A stretch of 64,000 nucleotides of DNA from an uncultured Lachnobacterium sp. (GTDB lineage: Bacteria; Bacillota; Clostridia; Lachnospirales; Lachnospiraceae), in NCBI GenBank assembly GCA_900550545.1, contig URSS01000006.1:1-64000 (forward strand), in the 5' to 3' direction. This document shows, piece after piece, positions 26,332 through 33,113 of this stretch; the stretch's first letter is position 1; each line of letters starts with the position of its first letter. The notes under the pieces are model-generated. The model did no database searches and had not been told where the DNA came from. It worked only from the letters and a program-made list of their open reading frames with translations. The position numbers were made by a program, and so were the translations under genes.

Positions 26332-26365
26332 AGCCCATTTGCTGAAAGCAAATTTCGCATGGGCT
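26332..26365 (+). promoter_or_regulatory. Second leader hairpin before the EF-G-like gene
   Basis: AGCCCAT (26332-26338) pairs with ATGGGCT (26359-26365) and encloses TTTGCT-GAA-AGCAAA (26338-26352) with a small asymmetric bulge. It ends about 15 nt before the AGGAGG site. Confidence 0.6.
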
Positions 26366-26393
26366 GTGATGTTCAAGATAGGAGGGTTTTTCT

Positions 26394-28481
26394 ATGAATA
26401 TTTACACAACTGATAAGATTCGGAATGTAGTTCTCTTGGGCCACGGGGGTTGTGGCAAGACATCTTTGGCAGAAGCGATGGCATATCTGGCAGGATTGAC
26501 CACTCGAATGGGAATCGTCGCAGACGGCAATACGATAAGTGATTATGATAAGGAAGAAAACAAGCGGCAGTTTTCCATTCATACATCGGTAATCCCGATT
26601 CCGTGGGGTGATGTAAAGGTAAATATTCTGGATACGCCCGGATATTTTGACTTTGTAGGAGAAGTAGAAGAGGCCGTATCGGTAGCAGATGCTGCGATTA
26701 TTGTGGTTTCTGGAAAGGCGGGGATTGAGACCGGAACTAAGCGTGCATGGGAAATGTGTGAGAAATACAAACTTCCGCGTATGATTTTTGTTACGGATAT
26801 GGACATTGATAATGCCAGTTATCGTCAGGTAGTTGAAGATCTGCAGGCACTGTATGGAAAGAAGATTGCTCCATTTCATTTACCGATTCGTGAGAATGAG
26901 CAGTTTGTCGGCTATGTAAATGTTGTTCAGCAGAAGGCGAAACGCTGGAATGAAAAGGGAGAGGTCGACAAATTTGAGGTGCCGGAATATTCCAAAGAAA
27001 ATCTTGGCATTTGCAGAGATGCGTTGCTTGAAGCTGTTGCGGAGACAAGCGAAGAGTTTATGGAGCGTTATTTTAACGGGGATGAATTTTCGGAAGATGA
27101 AATTCGACAGGCATTACGCGTTAACGTAATCGATGGCTCAATCGTACCGGTTCTCATGGGATCTAATATTCTAGCCCGTGGTATGTATACACTTATGGCA
27201 GATATTGTGAAATATTTTCCTAGCCCTGACAAACGCGAATGTGCAGGTATCAATACAAAGACTAACGAGGTTTATCAGGCTGATTATAATTTTGCAAAAC
27301 CAAAAAGCGCGTATATTTTTAAAACGATTGTAGACCCTTATATTGGAAAGTACTCACTAATCAAAGTAAATTCCGGTGTGTTAAAGACAGATGATATCTT
27401 ATATAACTATCACAGAGACTGTGACGAAAAAATCGGACGTCTGTATGTGCTTAGGGGAAATAAGGCGGAAGAAGTCAGTGAACTTCATGCAGGTGATATC
27501 GGAGCATTGGCAAAACTTGCAAAGTCACTGACAACGGATTCTCTTTCTACAAGAAACAATCCGGTTGCTTATCTACGCGCTAATATTTCCAAACCATATG
27601 TATCAATGCGATACAAAGCAAAGAACAAGGGGGATGAAGATAAAATATCCCAGTCGTTACAGAAGATGCTGATGGAAGATCTGACGCTTCGTAATGTAAA
27701 TGATGCAGAAAATCACCAGACACTTCTTTATGGCATGGGGGATCAGCATTTGGAAATTGTGGCAAGTATGCTTAAGGATAAATACAAAGTAGAGATCGAA
27801 CTGACGCGTCCGAAAGTTGCATTTCGTGAGACATTGCGTAAAAAAGCGGATGTAGAATACAAATATAAGAAGCAGTCCGGTGGACATGGACAGTATGGTC
27901 ATGTTAAAATGACATTTGAGCCATCCGGAAATCTGGATGAGCCATATGAATTTGATCAGTGTGTGGTAGGTGGTGCTGTTCCGAAGAATTTCTTCCCGGC
28001 AGTCGAGAAGGGAATTGCAGAGGCTGTAAAGAAGGGACCTCTTGCAGCATATCCGGTTATTGGCGTGAAAGCTGTATTGTATGATGGATCGTACCATCCG
28101 GTAGATTCTTCGGAGATGGCATTTAAAGTAGCTGCTGCACAAGCGTTCAAGAAGGGATTCATGGAAGCAAATCCAGTACTTCTCGAGCCAATCGCATCGC
28201 TTAAAGTCGTTGTGCCGGATGCTTATACCGGAGACATTATGGGAGACTTGAACAAGCGGCGCGGCAGAGTTATGAGCATGAATGCAGAGAATGGATATCA
28301 GGAAATCATTGCAGATATTCCATATCTCGAATTATATGGATATAATACGCAGCTTCGTTCAATCACCAGTGGAAGCGGAACATTTTCTTATGAATTTGCC
28401 CGCTACGAGCAGGCACCGGATGATGTGGCAGCAAAACAAATTGAAGAAAGGGCTAGCAAGCTTGTTGACATGGAAGAGTAA
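26394..28481 (+). CDS. Elongation factor G-like translation GTPase paralogue
   Basis: The 695-residue protein has the five-domain EF-G layout. G1 is GHGGCGKTS, differing from the AHVDHGKTT of true EF-G; G3 is DTPGYFDF. The G4 guanine-specificity site, normally NKMD, reads TDMD in MIFVTDMDID near residues 130-137. Domain IV has SGGHGQYGHVKM and the C-terminal part PYLELYGYNTQLRSITSGSGTF, both EF-G hallmarks. This is the non-canonical EF-G-like group of Firmicutes rather than translocase FusA. AGGAGG lies before ATG 26394. The downstream exported protein gene overlaps its end. Confidence 0.85.
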   Translation: MNIYTTDKIRNVVLLGHGGCGKTSLAEAMAYLAGLTTRMGIVADGNTISDYDKEENKRQFSIHTSVIPIPWGDVKVNILDTPGYFDFVGEVEEAVSVADAAIIVVSGKAGIETGTKRAWEMCEKYKLPRMIFVTDMDIDNASYRQVVEDLQALYGKKIAPFHLPIRENEQFVGYVNVVQQKAKRWNEKGEVDKFEVPEYSKENLGICRDALLEAVAETSEEFMERYFNGDEFSEDEIRQALRVNVIDGSIVPVLMGSNILARGMYTLMADIVKYFPSPDKRECAGINTKTNEVYQADYNFAKPKSAYIFKTIVDPYIGKYSLIKVNSGVLKTDDILYNYHRDCDEKIGRLYVLRGNKAEEVSELHAGDIGALAKLAKSLTTDSLSTRNNPVAYLRANISKPYVSMRYKAKNKGDEDKISQSLQKMLMEDLTLRNVNDAENHQTLLYGMGDQHLEIVASMLKDKYKVEIELTRPKVAFRETLRKKADVEYKYKKQSGGHGQYGHVKMTFEPSGNLDEPYEFDQCVVGGAVPKNFFPAVEKGIAEAVKKGPLAAYPVIGVKAVLYDGSYHPVDSSEMAFKVAAAQAFKKGFMEANPVLLEPIASLKVVVPDAYTGDIMGDLNKRRGRVMSMNAENGYQEIIADIPYLELYGYNTQLRSITSGSGTFSYEFARYEQAPDDVAAKQIEERASKLVDMEE

Positions 28482-29775
28482 TGTAAGAAGATTTGCATTA
28501 TCAGTTATAATTTCAATAACAATTTTAAATTTCATGATGCCCTATGTGGCAGAGGCACAGGAACTCGAGGGGGAGGCGTATGCCCCTTCGGGTTCTTCTT
28601 TTGATACACAGACGAGTCTGTGGTCTGATCAAAAGGATGTGGAAGTGTGCTATTTTAATTGCGGTGGGATACCAAACGAGCGAAACCGCACACGTTATGA
28701 AGTGCATACCGGAGAACAGATTTTGTATGCGCCATATCGGCAGGGGTACCGTTTTGCAGGCTGGTATTCAGACAGAGGACGCCATAAGCGGGTGAAATAC
28801 ATTTCTACGAATCGTCCGAGAACATATATCCTTTATGCAAAATGGACACCTCAGATTAACAATCGGGAGAATGTATTGCATTATAATTATCGTACAAAAA
28901 ACAGTGATAAGAGTACGGTTTTGCTCAAAGATTTGGATTTCTCATTCTATGATTCAATTGATATACCGGGCATGCCGGATACCCGACAGAATGATTTGCT
29001 GAACCAGTATATTTTCAGTGAATCCCAGTGCCCGCAGGGGGTCTGTTTTACGGATGACTTTGTGCTGATTACATCTTATTCGACGGAAGATGATTGTATG
29101 GGAGAGCTTATGGTGATGGATCGTGAGACCGGACAATATATGATTACACTTGGTATGGACGAAAATAGTCATCTTGGTGGCATTGCATTTGACGGGGATA
29201 ATGTCTGGGTATGCAATTCCTATGAAAACGCTATCGAACGTATTTCGTATGATTTTATCAAAAATATGGCATATCAGAATGTTGGAGAAGTTGTTGATGC
29301 GCGCGATGTTGTAGATCAGTATTCAGTAAAAAATACACCGTCCTGCATCACGTATTATGGAGGCCGCCTTTGGATTGCAACGCATACACTGTTTATGAAT
29401 TCCAAAATGGTTGCATATCACTTTGACCACTCAAAGGATAAACTGGTCGCACTGAGTGATTACAAAATTCCATCAAAAGTACAGGGGATAGCATTTGATG
29501 ACTCTGGAGCAGTGTATTTAAGCAGCTCTTATGGCCGAAACCGCTCGTCCTATATTTATAATTATACTTCTGTGACATTGCTTGCAACGCGTCCAAATCA
29601 TCCGGCACGTACCATTGAGATGCCGCCTTGCTCTGAGGAAATTGATATTGACGACAATCATTTATATGTCCTGTTTGAATCAGCGGGAGAAAAGTATCTG
29701 GAAGGTACAGACGGGAAAGGACAAAGCCTTTCCCCTATAGATAAGTTATTGATCATCCCATTAAAAGATTCATAA
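28462..29775 (+). CDS. Exported protein with InlB-type repeat and propeller-like domain
   Basis: From TTG 28462 (or 28465) the product is 436-437 residues, beginning with a signal peptide: WKSNVRRF, a hydrophobic run, then a probable AEA cleavage site before QELEG. Residues about 60-125 form one Listeria-Bacteroides (Flg_new) repeat with YRFAGWYS and ending TYILYAKW. The rest has repeated GIAFD motifs with WVCNSYENAIERI and LWIATHT strands, like a beta-propeller. The start is uncertain: no ATG gives a signal peptide, AAAGG precedes the TTG pair, and the frame stays open upstream to 28282 inside the EF-G-like gene. The end overlaps the convergent small gene by 23 bp. Confidence 0.7.
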   Translation: MLTWKSNVRRFALSVIISITILNFMMPYVAEAQELEGEAYAPSGSSFDTQTSLWSDQKDVEVCYFNCGGIPNERNRTRYEVHTGEQILYAPYRQGYRFAGWYSDRGRHKRVKYISTNRPRTYILYAKWTPQINNRENVLHYNYRTKNSDKSTVLLKDLDFSFYDSIDIPGMPDTRQNDLLNQYIFSESQCPQGVCFTDDFVLITSYSTEDDCMGELMVMDRETGQYMITLGMDENSHLGGIAFDGDNVWVCNSYENAIERISYDFIKNMAYQNVGEVVDARDVVDQYSVKNTPSCITYYGGRLWIATHTLFMNSKMVAYHFDHSKDKLVALSDYKIPSKVQGIAFDDSGAVYLSSSYGRNRSSYIYNYTSVTLLATRPNHPARTIEMPPCSEEIDIDDNHLYVLFESAGEKYLEGTDGKGQSLSPIDKLLIIPLKDS

Positions 29776-30019
29776 GTTTTTTTACCCGCTCTTGTTCCGG
29801 AGCGGGTAAATCTTTGGATAAAAGTTCACAGATTAGTTGCACTTCAGGCTTGCTGAAATCAAGATGCTGATCTTTTGCCTGTTTCATATTCGAAAGAAGA
29901 AATGGCATAATGTCTTTCATGTTTTTGGGTTTGTCTTTCTGTGCAAAAGCAAGCAGAAACTGCAGTTTTTCCGGACTCATATTAGAAAAAGCAGCGTTGT
30001 TAAAAAATGACGGATCCAT
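29753..30019 (-). CDS. Small conserved-looking protein, unknown function (second of a pair)
   Basis: The 88-residue helical protein has no membrane segment or known motif. AAAGGAGG lies ten bases before the ATG, a strong reason to accept it. It follows the 108-residue gene after 14 bp and both are likely one transcript. Segments such as LQFLLAFAQ and MPFLLSNMKQA recall LKSIIPFLDF in the neighbour, so the two may be diverged relatives; this is a by-eye impression. Confidence 0.65.
   Translation of the reverse strand: MDPSFFNNAAFSNMSPEKLQFLLAFAQKDKPKNMKDIMPFLLSNMKQAKDQHLDFSKPEVQLICELLSKDLPAPEQERVKKLMNLLMG
29781..29810. repeat. 11-bp inverted repeat inside a coding end
   Basis: TTTACCCGCTC (29781-29791) and GAGCGGGTAAA (29800-29810) pair across eight bases. 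It lies just past the stop of the exported protein gene and inside the 3' end of the opposite gene. On the plus strand the T run precedes the stem, so a standard terminator is not formed on either strand. Confidence 0.75.
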
Positions 30020-30033
30020 CGTGAGCCTCCTTT

Positions 30034-30360
30034 TTAGCTGTTAAATAATTCATAATTATCCATAACACAGAACAGATTCAAAATAGTGTCAATGGTTTCC
30101 TGTTCTTTTGGGGAGCAGTACTGACGGATTGCAGACAGCATGGCATTGCGCCTGTCGGTTCCGTTTGGAAGTGCACAGGCTGCCATACTGTTATCCTTTT
30201 TGGAAAATGCAGAGTATGCATTGCACATTTCCAAGTATTGTATCAGCATAGCAGCCGGTTTCTGGGAGGAAAAATCTAAAAACGGGATAATGGATTTTAA
30301 CATCTGCACATTTCTTGTCTGTACCATATCATCGTATGTAACAGAGGTTTGTTCTTCCAT
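30034..30360 (-). CDS. Small conserved-looking protein, unknown function (first of a pair)
   Basis: The 108-residue protein is soluble and mostly helical, with CNAYSAFSKKDN and CSPKEQETIDTILNLF segments. The ribosome site is weak (AAGAAAG). It is upstream of the 88-residue gene and transcribed away from the 48-residue microprotein. A TACCATA/TATGGTA dyad lies about 20 bp ahead of its start and may be an operator. No family is recognised. Confidence 0.6.
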   Translation of the reverse strand: MEEQTSVTYDDMVQTRNVQMLKSIIPFLDFSSQKPAAMLIQYLEMCNAYSAFSKKDNSMAACALPNGTDRRNAMLSAIRQYCSPKEQETIDTILNLFCVMDNYELFNS

Positions 30361-30380
30361 ATAAAATCGCTTTCTTTTTT

Positions 30381-30395
30381 TACCATACTATGGTA
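30381..30395. promoter_or_regulatory. TACCATA-C-TATGGTA dyad, operator candidate
   Basis: Seven-bp arms around one central base lie in the divergent gap before the 108-residue gene. The core resembles the TTTACCATGGTAAA palindrome at 30930-30943. Confidence 0.45.
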
Positions 30396-30433
30396 AGTTT
30401 TCCGGATTTATGCATATATTAAAATAAAAAGCT

Positions 30434-30580
30434 ATGGGAAAACTGATTATTGATGGTAACAGTGTTTACGAAATTGATGAGGAATGTATGAAAAAACGTA
30501 AGGTATCGCAGACATGTGAGATTGAACAGGCTTTAAAGAAACAGGCGGAGCGTGAGAAAAAAGAAAGAGAAAAAAAATGA
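30434..30580 (+). CDS. 48-residue charged microprotein
   Basis: The frame starts ATG-GGA-AAA, with N-terminal MGKLIIDGNSVYEIDEEC, and ends in a lysine/glutamate-rich helix. The N-terminal IDGNSVYEIDEEC pattern looks like a short conserved protein seen in Lachnospiraceae, by recollection only. The stop TGA shares a base with the following terminator stem, which supports a real transcript end. No strong ribosome site is visible, which lowers confidence. Its role is unknown. Confidence 0.55.
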   Translation: MGKLIIDGNSVYEIDEECMKKRKVSQTCEIEQALKKQAEREKKEREKK

Positions 30581-30611
30581 AAAAGAGGACCTGCTGTCAG
30601 GTCCTCTTTTT
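30580..30611. terminator. Bidirectional terminator, 14-bp stem
   Basis: AAAAAGAGGACCTG (30580-30593) pairs perfectly with CAGGTCCTCTTTTT (30598-30611) around CTGT. It serves the microprotein gene on the plus strand and the Cys-rich gene on the minus strand. Confidence 0.93.
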
Positions 30612-30623
30612 GACTGCATATGT

Positions 30624-30833
30624 TTAGCAGATACTTCCGCAGCCGCCACCGCAGTTTCCGCATAACAGAAGGAGAATGATAATCCAGCAGCAGTCATTGC
30701 CACCACCACAATTGTTACCACCGAAGCATGAGCCGTTACCTCCACAGCAGCAGAGAAGGAGGATGATCCAGATAATAGAATTGCATCCGTTTTCAGATGA
30801 ACATCCACAGTTTGTTGCAGCTAAATCACTCAT
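30624..30833 (-). CDS. Cysteine/glycine-rich small protein (high-cysteine HCB type)
   Basis: The 69-residue protein has about fourteen cysteines and many glycines, alternating with hydrophobic runs (SIIWIILLLCCC and WIIILLLLCGNC). The start MSDLAATNCGC and this composition match the small proteins named 'chorion class high-cysteine HCB protein 13' in Clostridia. GGAGGT lies five bases before the ATG and the shared terminator closes it. Such proteins are poorly understood; a spore- or envelope-related structural or metal-binding role is possible, not shown. Confidence 0.75.
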   Translation of the reverse strand: MSDLAATNCGCSSENGCNSIIWIILLLCCCGGNGSCFGGNNCGGGNDCCWIIILLLLCGNCGGGCGSIC

Positions 30834-30924
30834 AAGTGACCTCCAAAAATGATATTTACACTAATAGCATACGCACGTTATCCAAAAGGGTTCCAATTTT
30901 TTCCCCTTTTTTATAATTTTTCTA

Positions 30925-30953
30925 TTGACTTTACCATGGTAAATCGATAGAAT
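30925..30953 (+). promoter_or_regulatory. Promoter of the citrate synthase operon with a palindrome in its spacer
   Basis: TTGACT (30925-30930) and TAGAAT (30948-30953) are 17 bp apart. The spacer holds the perfect palindrome TTTACCATGGTAAA (30930-30943), placed where a bound repressor would block polymerase. Confidence 0.8.
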
Positions 30954-30965
30954 GTTATCAAACGT

Positions 30966-30985
30966 AATAATTGTATACAATTATT
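30966..30985. promoter_or_regulatory. 20-bp perfect palindrome, GntR operator candidate
   Basis: AATAATTGTATACAATTATT is a perfect palindrome a few bases after the predicted transcription start. Its core TTGTATACAA resembles operators of FCD-type GntR regulators, and such a regulator is the second gene of this operon. Autoregulation is inferred. Confidence 0.65.
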
Positions 30986-31011
30986 CATGCATGGCAAAGG
31001 AGTAGTTAACG

Positions 31012-32394
31012 ATGAGAGACGTAGTTATGAATAACAAGACGAATCTGTTACAGTTGGAGGAGCATTTTTATCAGCTTGTTGATGTGGACGAACCAAACAC
31101 ATTCCGCAATCTGTTCCCTTATGAAGAAATTCCCAAGATTGCCTTTAATGACCGTATCGTTCCACATAATATGCCGGAAGATATCTGGATTACCGATACG
31201 ACATTCCGTGATGGTCAGCAGTCCCGTGCACCATATACGACTGATCAGATCGTAACTATTTATGATTATTTACATAAATTAGGTGGCCCGAAAGGAAAAG
31301 TACGTCAGAGTGAGTTTTTCTTATATAGCAAGAAGGATCGTGACGCCGTGTACAAATGTCTGGAGAGAGGATATAAGTTCCCAGAAGTAACCGCATGGAT
31401 TCGTGCAAGCAAGCAGGATTTTGAACTTGTAAAAGAAATCGGTCTTCGCGAGACAGGAATTCTTGTCAGTTGCTCCGATTATCATATTTTTTATAAAATG
31501 AAAATGACAAGACGTGAGGTTATGAATTTGTATCTCAGTGTCATTCGGGAATGTCTTGAAACCGGCATCAGCCCAAGATGTCATCTTGAGGATATTACCC
31601 GTTCAGATATTTATGGATTTGTTATTCCGTTCTGTGTAGAACTGATGAAGTTACAGGAAGAATATAAGATTCCGATTAAAGTGCGTGCATGTGATACCAT
31701 GGGATATGGTGTAAACTTCCCAGGTGCAGTGATTCCGCGAAGTGTACCAGGAATTATCTATGGTCTGACAACACATGCCGGTGTGCCTTCTTCACAGATC
31801 GAGTGGCATGGACATAATGATTTTTACAAGGCAGTCAACAATTCAACAACTGCATGGTTATATGGTGCAAGTGGTGTCAACTGTTCGCTGTTTGGTATTG
31901 GCGAGCGTACAGGTAATACCCCTCTAGAAGCAATGGTATTTGAGTATGCACAGTTAAAAGGAACTCTTGATGGTATGGATACGACTGTGATCACGGAGCT
32001 TTCAGAGTATTTCGAGAAAGAACTTGGATATAAGCAGCCGAGTCGTACACCGTTTGTCGGAAGTAATTTCAATGTAACCAGAGCCGGAATTCATGCAGAC
32101 GGTCTGTTGAAAAATGAGGAAATCTACAATATTTTTGATACCGGAAAATTCTTAAACCGTCCGCCACTTGTTGCGGTATCCAATACTTCCGGACTGGCAG
32201 GAATTGCCCATTGGATCAACAATTATTATCATTTGCCGCAAGACCGTAAGGTAGATAAGAATTCCGCACTTGTAAAGCATGTCAAGGAATGGGTAGATGC
32301 GCAGTATGATGATGGACGTGTGACGGTTATTACGGATCAGGAGCTAGTTGTAACAATTACGGACGTCTGCAAAGAGCTGGGTATTGTATTATAG
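31012..32394 (+). CDS. Re-type citrate synthase (homocitrate synthase-like)
   Basis: The 460-residue protein is a DRE-TIM metallolyase, not a GltA-type synthase. It has DTTFRDGQQS near residues 63-72, HLEDITRSD, and the metal-binding WHGHNDFYKAV segment. The long N-terminal extension (IVPHNMPEDIWITDTTFRDG) and overall pattern match the Re-citrate synthase of Clostridium kluyveri. It would condense acetyl-CoA and oxaloacetate. Linkage to a GntR regulator and NADP isocitrate dehydrogenase supports citrate over homocitrate or isopropylmalate. AAGGAG precedes ATG 31012. Confidence 0.85.
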   Translation: MRDVVMNNKTNLLQLEEHFYQLVDVDEPNTFRNLFPYEEIPKIAFNDRIVPHNMPEDIWITDTTFRDGQQSRAPYTTDQIVTIYDYLHKLGGPKGKVRQSEFFLYSKKDRDAVYKCLERGYKFPEVTAWIRASKQDFELVKEIGLRETGILVSCSDYHIFYKMKMTRREVMNLYLSVIRECLETGISPRCHLEDITRSDIYGFVIPFCVELMKLQEEYKIPIKVRACDTMGYGVNFPGAVIPRSVPGIIYGLTTHAGVPSSQIEWHGHNDFYKAVNNSTTAWLYGASGVNCSLFGIGERTGNTPLEAMVFEYAQLKGTLDGMDTTVITELSEYFEKELGYKQPSRTPFVGSNFNVTRAGIHADGLLKNEEIYNIFDTGKFLNRPPLVAVSNTSGLAGIAHWINNYYHLPQDRKVDKNSALVKHVKEWVDAQYDDGRVTVITDQELVVTITDVCKELGIVL

Positions 32395-32429
32395 AATAAA
32401 ATTCGATATTATATTAAGGTGATTAGAAA

Positions 32430-33089
32430 ATGTCAGATGATCATTATTCATTAAGTTCGATGGTTTTTCATACGATTCGTGAAGATATTTTAAATGGAAA
32501 ATATCAGGCGAATGAGGAATTAAAAGAGAAATCCATCGGAGAGGAAATGGGTGTGAGCAGAACACCGGTACGTGAGGCTTTGCGACAGTTGGAACTGGAA
32601 GGCCTTGTACATATCATTCCGAATAAAGGTGCTTTTGTCGAAAACGTAACACTCAAAGATATCAAGGATATTTATGAGATTCGTTCACTTTTGGAAGGAT
32701 TATGTGCCAGATGGGCTGCAAACAACATTACAAAAGAACAATTAGAAGAATTGGAAGAGACCGTTTTTCTTTCTGACTTTCATTTTTCAAAAGAAAACTG
32801 GGATCAGATGGTGGAATTGGATAATCGTTTTCACGAAATCGTGTATGAAGCATGCGGAAGCAAAGAACTGACGCGTGTTCTTCGGGATTATCACCATTAT
32901 CTGCAGCGTATCCGAAAGATTACGCTGGAACAAAAAACACGTGCCCGTGCATCAATGGATGAACATTGCAAGATTGCCGAGGCACTGAAAGCAAGAGATG
33001 CTGCTGAGGCAGAACGCTGTGCAAGCATTCATATTCGCAACACGATATCCAACATGGACAAAATAGGTTGGGAAAACCTTATGAAATAA
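32430..33089 (+). CDS. GntR-family (FCD) transcriptional regulator
   Basis: The 219-residue protein has an N-terminal winged helix (KSIGEEMGVSRTPVREALRQLELEGL, read in two parts, about residues 34-59) and a C-terminal all-helical FCD domain with the metal-site pattern DNRFHEIVYEA and H residues near 180 and 200. FCD regulators sense organic acids; citrate or a related acid is plausible here. It sits between the citrate synthase and icd genes and is likely to bind the 30966-30985 palindrome. Confidence 0.9.
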   Translation: MSDDHYSLSSMVFHTIREDILNGKYQANEELKEKSIGEEMGVSRTPVREALRQLELEGLVHIIPNKGAFVENVTLKDIKDIYEIRSLLEGLCARWAANNITKEQLEELEETVFLSDFHFSKENWDQMVELDNRFHEIVYEACGSKELTRVLRDYHHYLQRIRKITLEQKTRARASMDEHCKIAEALKARDAAEAERCASIHIRNTISNMDKIGWENLMK

Positions 33090-33113
33090 GGTTTGGGAAA
33101 GGAGATTTAAATT

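Noticed and set aside
29781..29810. Intrinsic terminator after the exported-protein gene
   Set aside because: The stem is good but the T run comes before, not after, the stem on the plus strand, and A residues follow on the minus strand. It is listed as an inverted repeat only.
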